DNA of 64,000 nucleotides. Origin: Francisella sp. LA112445 (GTDB lineage: Bacteria; Pseudomonadota; Gammaproteobacteria; Francisellales; Francisellaceae). The translations under genes and the position numbers were made by a program. Within the stretch, counting starts at the first letter, position 1. Each line of letters opens with the position of its first letter. Shown here piece by piece: positions 35,652 to 44,721 of this stretch. Below the pieces are notes generated by a model that saw nothing but the letters and a program-made list of their open reading frames with translations, did no database searches and had not been told where the DNA came from. The stretch lies in contig NZ_CP041030.1 in NCBI RefSeq assembly GCF_012224145.1, forward strand, positions 434,001 to 498,000, read 5' to 3'.

Positions 35652-37307
35652 TTATTTCTCCTTTTTAAAGCCATAATAAATTAAACACGCGATACCAGCT
35701 ACAATAAATCCAGTACTATGATTTTCAATAAACCCTTGTAACTTAACTAAAGGTGATAAATCATTATGCAAAGTATATACAACACCTAAGCCTGTTAGGA
35801 TAATACCTGTTGCTAATGTAAATGTGTATTTCTTCTTTGGTTTTGAAGAGGTGTTGTATTGGCTAGATGTTATTTGTTTTAGGTTTGTTTGTGTTTGTTG
35901 TAATATGTCAAAAACCATACGTGGTAATTCAGGAAGCTTGTCACTAACTCGAGGCATATTCTCTATAGAACGATGATAGAAACCTCTTAATCCCATTTGT
36001 TCCTTCATCCACTTTTCTAAAATAGGGCGAGATGTTTCCCAGATATTTAGTTCAGGACAAAGCCTTTGACCTAAACCTTCAACATGAAAAAGAGTCTTTT
36101 GTAATAGTGTTAATTGAGGTTGGATATTCATGTTAAAACGTCTTGCGACAGAGAAAAGCTGCATTAAGGTATATCCTAAGGATATTTCACGCATAGGTTT
36201 CTCAAATATTGGCTCACATACAGTTCTAATCGCAGACTCAAGTACATCTACTCTAGTGTCACTTGGTACCCATCCAGATTCGATATGTAGCTCAGCAACT
36301 TTTCTATAATCACGTTTGAAAAATGCTAAGAAGTTACCAGCTAAATAGCGCTGATCATCACGGTTTAAGGTCCCTACAATCCCAAAATCAATAGATATAT
36401 ATTTGGGATCTGCTGGATTTGACACATCAATAAACATATTGCCAGGATGCATATCAGCATGGAAGAAACAGTCATCAAATACTTGCGAGTAAAAAATTTC
36501 AACTCCACGTTGAGCTAGTAGGCGACGATCAACACCTAAAGCATCTAAGGTTTCTATATCTGATACTCTTACACCACCTACTTTTTCCATCACCATCACA
36601 GTGGAGCTAGTATATTCCCAGTATATTTTTGGTACGTAATGTATAGGTGAGTTCTCAAAATTTCTGCGAATTTGCGAGGCATTTGATGCTTCACGAACAA
36701 GATCTAGTTCATCAAAAAAACTTTGATTAATTTCTTTAACAATCTCAACGGGCTTAAAGCGGCGAATTTCTTTTAGTTGATTTAGAGCTTTGGCAAATAT
36801 TAACATCAAAGAAGTATCTAGCTTTAGGATTTTTTCAATTCCTGGGCGTAATACTTTAACAACTACCTCCTCATCATTTTTAAGAGTCGCTTTATGAACT
36901 TGAGCAACTGAAGCTGATGCTAAGGCAGTGTTGTCAAAATCTTTAAATATATTAGAGATAGGTTGCTTAGTAGCTTTTTCAATCTGGGAGGTAGCTATAT
37001 TGCTGTCAAAAGGAGGTACATTATCCTGAAGCTTTGCAACTTCTTTTATAACTTCTGGGGGAAGTAGGTCAGCTCTGACAGATAGGGCTTGACCAAATTT
37101 TATAAATATTGGACCTAATTTTTCTAATGCTTCTCTAATGCGCACACCATGCTCTAAATTGCGAACTTTTCTTGAGTAGTAAAAGGGGTTAAGTAGTAGT
37201 AATGCTTTTAAAGCCTTTACATTTGTAGCACGGATAGGCTCATTAAGTAAGCAGTACCTATTGATAATATAAAAGATATATATAAGTCTTAAAAACTTTC
37301 TAATCAT
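35652..37307 (-). CDS. ubiB: ubiquinone biosynthesis regulator/ATPase UbiB
   Basis: Atypical kinase/ATPase of the COQ8/ABC1 family needed for ubiquinone synthesis. Signature motifs: KFGQALSVRADLLP (KxGQ), the Ala-rich loop ASASVAQVHKA, MEKVGGVRV, HADMHPGNMFID and ISIDFGIVG. Two C-terminal hydrophobic segments (about 497-548) anchor it to the inner membrane, and 551 residues is the usual length. The start lies two bases after the end of ubiJ. Confidence 0.96.
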   Translation of the reverse strand: MIRKFLRLIYIFYIINRYCLLNEPIRATNVKALKALLLLNPFYYSRKVRNLEHGVRIREALEKLGPIFIKFGQALSVRADLLPPEVIKEVAKLQDNVPPFDSNIATSQIEKATKQPISNIFKDFDNTALASASVAQVHKATLKNDEEVVVKVLRPGIEKILKLDTSLMLIFAKALNQLKEIRRFKPVEIVKEINQSFFDELDLVREASNASQIRRNFENSPIHYVPKIYWEYTSSTVMVMEKVGGVRVSDIETLDALGVDRRLLAQRGVEIFYSQVFDDCFFHADMHPGNMFIDVSNPADPKYISIDFGIVGTLNRDDQRYLAGNFLAFFKRDYRKVAELHIESGWVPSDTRVDVLESAIRTVCEPIFEKPMREISLGYTLMQLFSVARRFNMNIQPQLTLLQKTLFHVEGLGQRLCPELNIWETSRPILEKWMKEQMGLRGFYHRSIENMPRVSDKLPELPRMVFDILQQTQTNLKQITSSQYNTSSKPKKKYTFTLATGIILTGLGVVYTLHNDLSPLVKLQGFIENHSTGFIVAGIACLIYYGFKKEK

Positions 37308-37308
37308 A

Positions 37309-37905
37309 TTATGAGCCCTGTAATAGTTTTAGCTTTGCTTCTACTCTATCAGTAGCTTGTTTTAATTCTTGTATTTGCTTATAGAAGATATTGATTTCAT
37401 TTTGAGAGACTAGAGTTTTTTTCTCTTGAGTTAAATAATCCTTGATATCTATTATTGTCTCTTGACGAGAAGTTTTTAGATATTCCTTGATTCTATCAAA
37501 AGGCTTAGTTATGACATTAGCAAACTCAGGGCTAGTCAGACTAGAGATTTTATAAACTACATCGATATCAATAGCATTTAAAAATTTATTAAACTCATTT
37601 AGATCTTTTAAGCTACCTTGATAATCAAGTTTTTCAGCAATTATTAGTTCTTGTAAATTTTTATTAAAAATAAGCTCAAGAATATATGCTAGTTTTCCTT
37701 TCAAAACGTTATCGGTGAGCTCATCTGTAGCATATAGATTATTATTTTCTACCTTTAGAGAAATGCTATAATCAAGATCAATAATAACTACACTTAGAGC
37801 TTTGTCTTTTAGTGGTGATAACAAAGCACTTGCTTGAGGATCAAGTTTGGGTAAAAAACTAAGAGCTTTATTTATTGTTTGTATCATTTTAATACTTATA
37901 TCCAA
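37309..37905 (-). CDS. ubiJ: ubiquinone biosynthesis accessory factor UbiJ (SCP2 domain)
   Basis: 198 residues: an N-terminal SCP2/sterol-carrier-like lipid-binding domain ([16 protein letters not shown], then the LAYILELIF helix) and a C-terminal coiled coil (about 165-198). UbiJ binds ubiquinone intermediates in the soluble Ubi complex. Sequence conservation is low; the call rests strongly on position between ubiE and ubiB, the canonical order, and on the fold-like pattern. It overlaps ubiE by 17 bases. Confidence 0.85.
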   Translation of the reverse strand: MDISIKMIQTINKALSFLPKLDPQASALLSPLKDKALSVVIIDLDYSISLKVENNNLYATDELTDNVLKGKLAYILELIFNKNLQELIIAEKLDYQGSLKDLNEFNKFLNAIDIDVVYKISSLTSPEFANVITKPFDRIKEYLKTSRQETIIDIKDYLTQEKKTLVSQNEINIFYKQIQELKQATDRVEAKLKLLQGS

Positions 37906-38641
37906 TATGTAATGCTACAATTCCACCGGTCATATTTTGATATTCAACATTATCAAAACCAGCATCAAACATCATTTGTTTTAGAGTTTCTTGATCTGGA
38001 TGTTTACGTATTGATTCAGCAAGGTATTTATAGCTTTCAGCATCTTGAGTAATAATCTTGCCTAAAAATGGTAATGCTTTGAAGGAGTATTCATCATAAA
38101 CTTTTGATAGTAAAGGTACTATAGGTTTAGAAAATTCTAAAACTAAAAGGCGACCTCCTGGCTTTAATACTCGACACATAGAAGCTAAAGCTTTTGCTTT
38201 ATCTGTGACATTTCTAAGTCCAAAAGAGATCGTTATACAATCAAAATAATTATCAGGAAAAGGCAGACACTCAGCATTAGCTTGGACATACTCGATGTTG
38301 CCAACACACCCTTTGTTAGTAAGTTTTTCTTTTCCTACTTCTAGCATAGAGGAATTAATATCGCTTAAAACAACTTTACCTTGTGAGCCAACCATTTGGC
38401 AGAATTTGTATGCTAAATCACCAGTCCCACCAGCAAGATCTAGGACTTTATCACCTTTGCGAACACCTGTCTTTGCAAGAGTTTGCTTTTTCCAAATACG
38501 GTGTATGCCAAAAGACATTAAATCATTCATCAAGTCATACTTAGCGGCTACCGAGTGAAATACTCCAGCAACTTTCTTTTGTTTCTCTTCCCAAGGTACT
38601 TCTGTAAAGCCAAAATCAGTTGTTTTATTTTCTTTAGACAT
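37889..38641 (-). CDS. ubiE: ubiquinone/menaquinone C-methyltransferase UbiE
   Basis: Methylates C-2 of the demethoxy-ubiquinol ring (and demethylmenaquinol) with S-adenosylmethionine. Family signatures: Ado-Met motif [26 protein letters not shown] and the [17 protein letters not shown] block; 250 residues, normal. First gene of the four-gene Ubi operon on this strand, divergent from glk, with 95 bases between starts. Confidence 0.97.
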   Translation of the reverse strand: MSKENKTTDFGFTEVPWEEKQKKVAGVFHSVAAKYDLMNDLMSFGIHRIWKKQTLAKTGVRKGDKVLDLAGGTGDLAYKFCQMVGSQGKVVLSDINSSMLEVGKEKLTNKGCVGNIEYVQANAECLPFPDNYFDCITISFGLRNVTDKAKALASMCRVLKPGGRLLVLEFSKPIVPLLSKVYDEYSFKALPFLGKIITQDAESYKYLAESIRKHPDQETLKQMMFDAGFDNVEYQNMTGGIVALHIGYKY

Positions 38642-38736
38642 TTAAACTAAAAATTGTAATATTAAGTTATTGCTTCATTATAGCAGAATATGATTTATTT
38701 GTATTGACAAGATACTACTAAATGGGAGTATAAGAA

Positions 38737-39753
38737 ATGTATATATTATCTGGAGATATTGGTGGGACTAATACTAGACTAGAAGTTTCTTTTTTTGAAA
38801 ATGGTGTAACTGAAAGTATAGCTATTAGAAAATATAAAGGAGCTAACTATAATTGTTTGTCTGCTATCATAGAGAAGTTTCTCTCTGAAGTTGATTTGGC
38901 TGGGAAAATTGATTCAGCATGCTTAGCTGTTGCAGGGTTTGTCTCAAATGGCGAGGTGGAGGTTACTAACTTACCATGGATGGTTTCTGAGCAATATATA
39001 TCAGAGAGTCTAGGTATAGATAAAAGCATGGTTAAAGTTATAAATGATTTTGAAGCAATAGGGTATGGAATAGAATCACTTGATAAAGATAAGGATATTC
39101 TAACTATCCAAGTTGGCCAAAAAGATGAAGATACTCTTTGTGCTGTTATTGGAGCCGGTACAGGTCTAGGAATGTGTTTAGTTAGCTATGATAAGGATCA
39201 TAACCCTAGAGTTTATAAGACTGAAGGTGGTCATGTTGATTTTTCTCCGGTTGATGATGAGCAGGTTGAGCTATTTAAATTCATGCGTAAGACTTTTCAT
39301 AGAATTTCACCTGAGAGATTCTGTAGTGGCTATGGTATCTATAATATCTACAAATATGTAGTACGTAACCCACTATATGATCAGCCAGAATGTATGACTT
39401 TAAGAAGAGAGTTATTTAGTGTTTCAGATTCAGATAAGGCTGCAGTTATTGTCAAATACGCTATTGAGCATAGAGAGCCATCTGCTTTGAGAACTATAGA
39501 TATATTTTTAAGCATTTATGGTTCTGTGGCAGGGAACTTAGCTCTTACAAGTTTGCCATTTAGAGGTTTATATATTGCTGGAGGTATAGCTCCTAGACTT
39601 ATTAAGCAAATTAAAGAAAGTAAATTTCTTGAGAAGTTTAGGGATAAAGGGAGAATGTCTAATATGATGAAAGACTTCCCAATACATATAATAACTAATA
39701 CTGATGTCGGCTTGATAGGTGCTCGTACTTATGCAGCAGGGTTAATTAAATAA
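38737..39753 (+). CDS. glk: glucokinase
   Basis: ATP-dependent phosphorylation of glucose to glucose-6-phosphate. Bacterial Glk family: phosphate-1 motif LSGDIGGTNTRLEV at the N-terminus, the NDFEAIGYGI strand with catalytic Asp, the AVIGAGTGLGMCLV adenosine motif and TEGGHVDFSP. At 338 residues it is slightly longer than E. coli Glk (321). GGGAG lies eight bases before the ATG. It ends 17 bases before the convergent orphan gene. Confidence 0.95.
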   Translation: MYILSGDIGGTNTRLEVSFFENGVTESIAIRKYKGANYNCLSAIIEKFLSEVDLAGKIDSACLAVAGFVSNGEVEVTNLPWMVSEQYISESLGIDKSMVKVINDFEAIGYGIESLDKDKDILTIQVGQKDEDTLCAVIGAGTGLGMCLVSYDKDHNPRVYKTEGGHVDFSPVDDEQVELFKFMRKTFHRISPERFCSGYGIYNIYKYVVRNPLYDQPECMTLRRELFSVSDSDKAAVIVKYAIEHREPSALRTIDIFLSIYGSVAGNLALTSLPFRGLYIAGGIAPRLIKQIKESKFLEKFRDKGRMSNMMKDFPIHIITNTDVGLIGARTYAAGLIK

Positions 39754-39770
39754 TATTTCTTCATAAATAC

Positions 39771-41189
39771 TTAGATTATTTTTTTCAATTTAGTATTATT
39801 CCACGACTCTGTTAGCTTAGTATTCTTCGAGAAATTTTTATCTGGGTCAGCATACATTTTTAGATAGTAATATAAGCTTCCAGTTTTCTCATGATTTGGT
39901 AGTATTCTAATACTTTTTGTATATGCATCTCTAAAATCTGTAATATACTGGTTTAGCATTTTGCACATATTATCGAAGTCAGTATCTGTATTATTTGATT
40001 GGTTAGTGCTTATTAATACTATATTGTAATAATTATTACTTAAAAAAGCGCTAAACATTTCAAGGTAGTTTTGTAATAAGAAGCTTCTTACTTGCCCAGT
40101 TATACCATGTCTATTTATGACACCATAATATTTTGATTGAAAAGCTATTTCGGCAACATTTGTCGCGATACTCATTAAAAGCTGACCTATTAAGTCTGGA
40201 GGGGCTATACCTTGTAATATTTTCAAAACTGGAGAAGATGGTGAGTTTCCTCCCATTAGGTATTGTACTTGATTACAAAGTGGTATTGAGGCCCAGCCTA
40301 ACCCAGTGACAAATTGCTTTGCTTCACTACTAGCGTATTGACTTATCTGCCTGCCAACTCCTGGATTCTCAGTATGCTGTCTAAATTTAAGTATATATGC
40401 TTTGATAGCATTGGTAATATTTTCTATAATTTCAATCGTTTTTTTAAAGTTTAGAGATAGAGTCTCAAATTGTTGGTCAATTACACCATTTGAATTAGTC
40501 TTATTAGAAAGATATTTGTTATTTGTATGAATATCAATTTGTATATATCTCTTATAAGCATCTTCTCCTAAAGAGTTTTTTGCTAATTCGGGGTTTAGTT
40601 TGCAAATAACAGCCCAAATTTTATCTGTTTCTGTAAGTATTTGTTGAGGTGATGACGAGGAGGAGTTAATAAATTCATTATTCCTTAATTTCTGTAATGA
40701 ATTTCCAATATCAGAAATTATATTTTTTAGAGCGTCTTTGTTCTTTGTATCTGGCGTTAAATATAGCTTTAAAAGAGTGGTTGAGAAATTATAGTCTTTA
40801 TTGTACGAAGTGGTGACTGAAGAATTATAAAAAATAGACAAGCATATGAATGAGTACATACTAGAGATACATTTTTGATTAGAGTTTATATTTTTTAACT
40901 TTTCCCCAAAGTTATTGAATAGTTTTATAGACTCATTATCATCACACCTATTTATTGCGGCTTTAAATGTATTCGCTTTAGTTACATCTTCGGCTGTTAT
41001 TTCGTTAGTATAGGCAAAATTATAATCTGATTTTATAAACTTCCCCATATTTATAGCAGCATTACCAAGGGTAGAGCTAATTATGTTTTTATTATTTTGA
41101 ATGTTGTAAAGTTCAATGAATGAATCGATTCCTTTTAAAAAAGAATTTTTCAAAGAATCTAAAGATATGAATTTAATATTATTACCCAT
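39771..41189 (-). CDS. orphan 472-residue protein, unknown
   Basis: A 472-residue protein with no motif, signal peptide or membrane helix I recognise. Asn/Ser/Ile-rich, mostly helical, with a poly-Ser stretch near residue 180 (SSSSSP) and a more hydrophobic middle (about 300-360, AKQFVTGLGWASIPLC then LLMSIATNVAEIAF). Base composition is as AT-rich as the neighbours. Bordered by glk (convergent) and a small membrane protein, neither related. A Francisella-specific factor, perhaps secreted, is possible but unsupported. Start ATG at 41189 is the first in frame; no strong Shine-Dalgarno. Confidence 0.7.
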   Translation of the reverse strand: MGNNIKFISLDSLKNSFLKGIDSFIELYNIQNNKNIISSTLGNAAINMGKFIKSDYNFAYTNEITAEDVTKANTFKAAINRCDDNESIKLFNNFGEKLKNINSNQKCISSMYSFICLSIFYNSSVTTSYNKDYNFSTTLLKLYLTPDTKNKDALKNIISDIGNSLQKLRNNEFINSSSSSPQQILTETDKIWAVICKLNPELAKNSLGEDAYKRYIQIDIHTNNKYLSNKTNSNGVIDQQFETLSLNFKKTIEIIENITNAIKAYILKFRQHTENPGVGRQISQYASSEAKQFVTGLGWASIPLCNQVQYLMGGNSPSSPVLKILQGIAPPDLIGQLLMSIATNVAEIAFQSKYYGVINRHGITGQVRSFLLQNYLEMFSAFLSNNYYNIVLISTNQSNNTDTDFDNMCKMLNQYITDFRDAYTKSIRILPNHEKTGSLYYYLKMYADPDKNFSKNTKLTESWNNTKLKKII

Positions 41190-41319
41190 ATTTATGACAC
41201 CATTTTATATTATTGTCTAGTATGGAATCTTATGACTTTAATATTTATATGATATTTATGATTTGTAAAAGTTTGTAAAATATTTTATCTATTAAGTAAA
41301 AGGAGTTTTTAGAGAGCTT

Positions 41320-41586
41320 TTATTTTAGATTAGAGTTTTTTCTTTCTTTTAAAAATTTTGAAAATTTCATTGCTGTAAGAAATAGCAAATATATGCCACC
41401 AAGTACTACTATAGCTACATAGAAAAATATAAACAACATAAATATTCCAACCATTATAGCTAATTCTGTTAAGCTAAAAACAGCTAATATAAATACTAAG
41501 CAGATACATCCTAGAATAGTTTTATACGAACACGCAGGTTTGTTAGAGATAGCAGTTTTATTAATCTCAGGGTTATTTTCGCTCAT
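41320..41586 (-). CDS. small membrane protein, unknown
   Basis: 88 residues with two long hydrophobic segments (about 24-48 and 48-76) and charged ends (MSENNPEINK; KFLKERKNSNLK). No family recognised. 71 bases separate it from the septation protein gene upstream on the same strand; a common transcript is plausible. Confidence 0.6.
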   Translation of the reverse strand: MSENNPEINKTAISNKPACSYKTILGCICLVFILAVFSLTELAIMVGIFMLFIFFYVAIVVLGGIYLLFLTAMKFSKFLKERKNSNLK

Positions 41587-41657
41587 TTTTCTAAATTTTT
41601 CTTATTGTGATGTTATTATACATTTCTAAAAGAATTCTTTGCAAACTAAAATAAAAA

Positions 41658-42188
41658 TTATTTTTTAATATGTTTGGATAGATAAATAGATTGAATTATT
41701 AAAAAGACAAAAGTTATACCTAATAATCCAAAAAGCTTAAAATTCATCCAAACATTTGTCGAAAAAAAGTATGCTACAAATAGGTTCAACGTACCAAGAA
41801 CTGTAAAGTAAGCCCCCCACATATTATTAAGCTCTTTCCATTTATGTTTTTCAAGCTCTATATTTTCCTTAAGTATCTTTTGCATAGGAGTTTCTTTCAT
41901 AGTGTAAGTGGTTACTATTAGACCAACGCCCATTAACCAGTTAATAATGCTTACTTTCCACTTTATAAACTCTTCATTATGGAAATATAATGTTGCGCCA
42001 CCGAAAATCACAACAAGTATAGCAATAATAATTTGTGTTTTAGCAACTTTGCGATGAGTTATGTACTCCCAGACAACTTGAGCAAGGGTCACAATGATTA
42101 AAGCTGCGGTAGCAAAAAATATGTTATAAAGCTTGTAAACTGTGAAAAATACGATCGCAGGAAGCAAATCATTAATCATTTTATTCAT
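41658..42188 (-). CDS. yciB: inner membrane septation protein A (YciB)
   Basis: Integral membrane protein involved in cell division and envelope maintenance in the gammaproteobacteria. 176 residues, five or so membrane helices, starting MNKMINDLLPAIVFFTVYKL, with the family features PTLAQVV-like VTLAQVVWEYI, WKVSIINWLMGVG and the NMWGAYFTVLGTLNLFVAYF segment. Divergent from the YciO-like gene. Confidence 0.92.
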   Translation of the reverse strand: MNKMINDLLPAIVFFTVYKLYNIFFATAALIIVTLAQVVWEYITHRKVAKTQIIIAILVVIFGGATLYFHNEEFIKWKVSIINWLMGVGLIVTTYTMKETPMQKILKENIELEKHKWKELNNMWGAYFTVLGTLNLFVAYFFSTNVWMNFKLFGLLGITFVFLIIQSIYLSKHIKK

Positions 42189-42247
42189 TTTTATTAATAA
42201 TAAGTATTGTATAATGTCCTAGAAGTATAACGGTTGTTGTAGAGATT

Positions 42248-42862
42248 ATGAAGAGATTAATTGAATTATATAGTTATGGTAATAATGATTTAGAGCTAAA
42301 AGATATTGATAATATCTTAGAGAATGATGGGGTTATAGCTATTCCTACAGACTCTGGCTATGCTTTAGCTTGTAAGATGAAGTCAAAAAAAGGAATTAAT
42401 AAAATTATAAAGATAAGGGACTTAGATAATAGTCATAATTTTACACTCTCATGTAAGGATTTATCTGAAATATCTGAATATGCAAAAGTTGATAATAATG
42501 CTTATAGGCTATTAAAAAGATATACACCCGGCCCATATACATTTATTTTAAATGCTACAAAGAAGGTGTCTTCTTTACTTGTTACTAAATCTAAAAATAC
42601 AGTAGGGATAAGAGTTAGTGAGCACTATGTTCCTAAGGCTATATCAGCTGAAATAGGTGAGCCTTTAGTTATTAGTACTTTTATTTTACCTGGGCAGGAC
42701 TATGTAGTTACAGACTGCTCTGAGTTAGATGATCAAATTATGCATAATATTGATGCGGTTATAGAATCTGATTATTGTGGTTATGAATCAACAACTGTTG
42801 TAGAGATGCTAGAGTTACCATATAAAATATTAAGACAAGGTGCAGGTAGTATCGACTTATAA
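42248..42862 (+). CDS. YrdC/Sua5/YciO-family protein
   Basis: 204 residues with the YrdC-type RNA-binding/threonylcarbamoyl-AMP fold: VIAIPTDSGYALACKMKSK near residue 34, LKRYTPGPYTFIL, the TVGIRVSEH strand and a late STFI/VVEM section. The YciO branch has no proven role; YrdC/TsaC itself makes threonylcarbamoyl-AMP for t6A tRNA modification. The YciO branch fits better (IKIRDLDNSHNF instead of KKRP). It runs into the IMPACT gene 29 bases later. Confidence 0.88.
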   Translation: MKRLIELYSYGNNDLELKDIDNILENDGVIAIPTDSGYALACKMKSKKGINKIIKIRDLDNSHNFTLSCKDLSEISEYAKVDNNAYRLLKRYTPGPYTFILNATKKVSSLLVTKSKNTVGIRVSEHYVPKAISAEIGEPLVISTFILPGQDYVVTDCSELDDQIMHNIDAVIESDYCGYESTTVVEMLELPYKILRQGAGSIDL

Positions 42863-42891
42863 CTTACTTAGAAAAAGAAAGTCACTAATAA

Positions 42892-43497
42892 ATGAATTGT
42901 TATAAAACTATATCTGAAAATATACAATTTGAGATTGAACCTATAAAGAAATCTCGCTTTATTACACATGTGTTTTATATTGAAAATGAGCAGGAAGCCT
43001 TAGATAGTATTGCTACTATTAAGGAGAAGTATAATGATGCAAATCATCACTGTTGGGCTTATGCACTTGTTGAAGATAATAAGTCCAGGTTTAGTGATGA
43101 TGGCGAGCCTAGTGGTTCAGCGGGCAAGCCTATTTTAGCTCATATACAAGGTAGTGGATTACTAAATATTTTAGTAGTTGTTGTACGTTACTTTGGTGGG
43201 GTTAAGCTTGGGGTTGGAGGACTAATAAGAGCTTATGGTCAAGCTGCTAAGGAAGCTTTAAACATAGTGGATACTATAGATATAAAGCCTAGCTGTCGTA
43301 TTAGAATAAAGCATGAGTATAGTGAAACAGCTAATACAGATATTGTTCTACGGCACTATAATGCAGAGGTGCTAAGTCAGCAATATTCAGATGCTGTGGT
43401 GTTGATGGTTAAGATTAGTAGTACAGATAAGTTATGTTTTCTAGAAGAACTAAATAATGTAACTAAAGGTAAGGCTAAAGTGGAAATTATTGATTAG
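42892..43497 (+). CDS. YigZ/IMPACT-family protein
   Basis: 201 residues. The YigZ/IMPACT signature is complete: ANHHCWAYAL, RFSDDGEPSGSAGKPIL and VVRYFGGVKLGVGGLIRAYG. A C-terminal ferredoxin-like domain follows. The protein may bind nucleic acid or influence translation; its role in bacteria is unsettled. Converges with the MFS gene seven bases away. Confidence 0.9.
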   Translation: MNCYKTISENIQFEIEPIKKSRFITHVFYIENEQEALDSIATIKEKYNDANHHCWAYALVEDNKSRFSDDGEPSGSAGKPILAHIQGSGLLNILVVVVRYFGGVKLGVGGLIRAYGQAAKEALNIVDTIDIKPSCRIRIKHEYSETANTDIVLRHYNAEVLSQQYSDAVVLMVKISSTDKLCFLEELNNVTKGKAKVEIID

Positions 43498-43504
43498 AGT
43501 ATAG

Positions 43505-44710
43505 CTAAATAACTCGACGATTTCTAATTAGCATATAAATAGCTGATCCTAATAAACAGATTATTCCACTGAAGATAAAAACTATAAAGAAGTTATTGTT
43601 TGTAACTTGTAATATTATCCCTGTTATTAGTGGAGCTAATCCTGCTCCAACAAAGTTAGCAAAGTTTTGTGCACCACCTATTGTACCTACTAGATGTCTA
43701 GGTGAGATATCTGCTACAAGAGCCCAAGTTGGTGAAACTCTAAGTCCCAAACAGAATATCGTCACACCGATAACAACAACAATTAAAAAGATATTTTGTA
43801 TAAATGGTAGAGTAAGAATCGCTATAGATGCAATCAAACATCCGCTTATTATCGGTGTCAGACGAGAAGATACAGCAGAAAAATTACGCTTTATCATAAA
43901 ATCTGAGATTATCCCACCAAGCATAACTGATGCTACACCAGAAATAAATGAGGCAGATGTCGCGATACTCATTTGCGACAAGCTTAGACCTTTTACTTTA
44001 ATAAAATAATAGGGTAGCCATGTTAAAAATAGCCAGTATGCATATGATGAGCAAAGGTTTCCAATACACAAGTAAATAACATTTCTATTTTTTAAGGCTT
44101 GTCTAAATGATACTTTTTGAGTTTTGTTGAAATGCTGAGGTTCTTTTAGTACTCCTTTATTTTGTAAGAATTGCCATAGTACAGCTGCAGCTAACCCTAC
44201 AACTCCAAGTAAGATAAACATTCCACGCCAACTTATTAATAACATAAGTGCAACTAGAACTAAGGGGGCTAGTATATTTGCTAGTCTTGGACCTAGAGAA
44301 ACAATTGATGATATGAGGCCACGTTGTGAAGTTGGGAAGTTCTGCTGAATTATCTTTGTAGCAACTATAAAAAAAGGTGCTTCAGCAACTCCAAGTAGTA
44401 GTCTTGTAAAAAGTATAGAGTAAAAGCCAATAACTAGTCCACCAAGTAAACAAGCAACAGACCATGCAATCATACTTGTTAACATCACTTTATTTATACC
44501 AAGGCGATCGACTAAGTATCCTGCTGGTAGGCTTGCTAAGGCATATGGCCACATGAATGCTGATAGTAAAATACCCATTTCAGTAGGCTTTAGGTTAAAT
44601 GCATTTGCAATTTCTGTATTTGCTATGCTTAAAGTCGAACGATCAAGATAGTTTAGTAATGCTAAAAAAAACATTAAAAGAACTATTATTATATAGAAAG
44701 ATTTCTTCAT
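43505..44710 (-). CDS. MFS transporter, anion:cation symporter type
   Basis: 401 residues with twelve predicted helices. The start (ALLNYLDRSTLSIANTEI) and the following AFMWPYALASLPAGYLVDRLG are typical of the ACS branch of the MFS, which carries sugar acids and phosphorylated or carboxylated compounds. Substrate unknown. 11 bases separate it from metG upstream on the same strand, so it could be read with metG. Confidence 0.88.
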   Translation of the reverse strand: MKKSFYIIIVLLMFFLALLNYLDRSTLSIANTEIANAFNLKPTEMGILLSAFMWPYALASLPAGYLVDRLGINKVMLTSMIAWSVACLLGGLVIGFYSILFTRLLLGVAEAPFFIVATKIIQQNFPTSQRGLISSIVSLGPRLANILAPLVLVALMLLISWRGMFILLGVVGLAAAVLWQFLQNKGVLKEPQHFNKTQKVSFRQALKNRNVIYLCIGNLCSSYAYWLFLTWLPYYFIKVKGLSLSQMSIATSASFISGVASVMLGGIISDFMIKRNFSAVSSRLTPIISGCLIASIAILTLPFIQNIFLIVVVIGVTIFCLGLRVSPTWALVADISPRHLVGTIGGAQNFANFVGAGLAPLITGIILQVTNNNFFIVFIFSGIICLLGSAIYMLIRNRRVI

Positions 44711-44721
44711 AACTATAGTAT

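Noticed and set aside
38704-38734. TTGACA with TATAAG upstream of glk
   Set aside because: The spacer is 19 bases and the -10 lies within the ribosome binding site next to the ATG, giving a leaderless-like start; probably chance.
39748-39785. AAATAAT/ATTATTT stem with a T-run at the glk convergence
   Set aside because: Seven A/T pairs with a 20-base loop are too weak; no G-C pair supports the stem.
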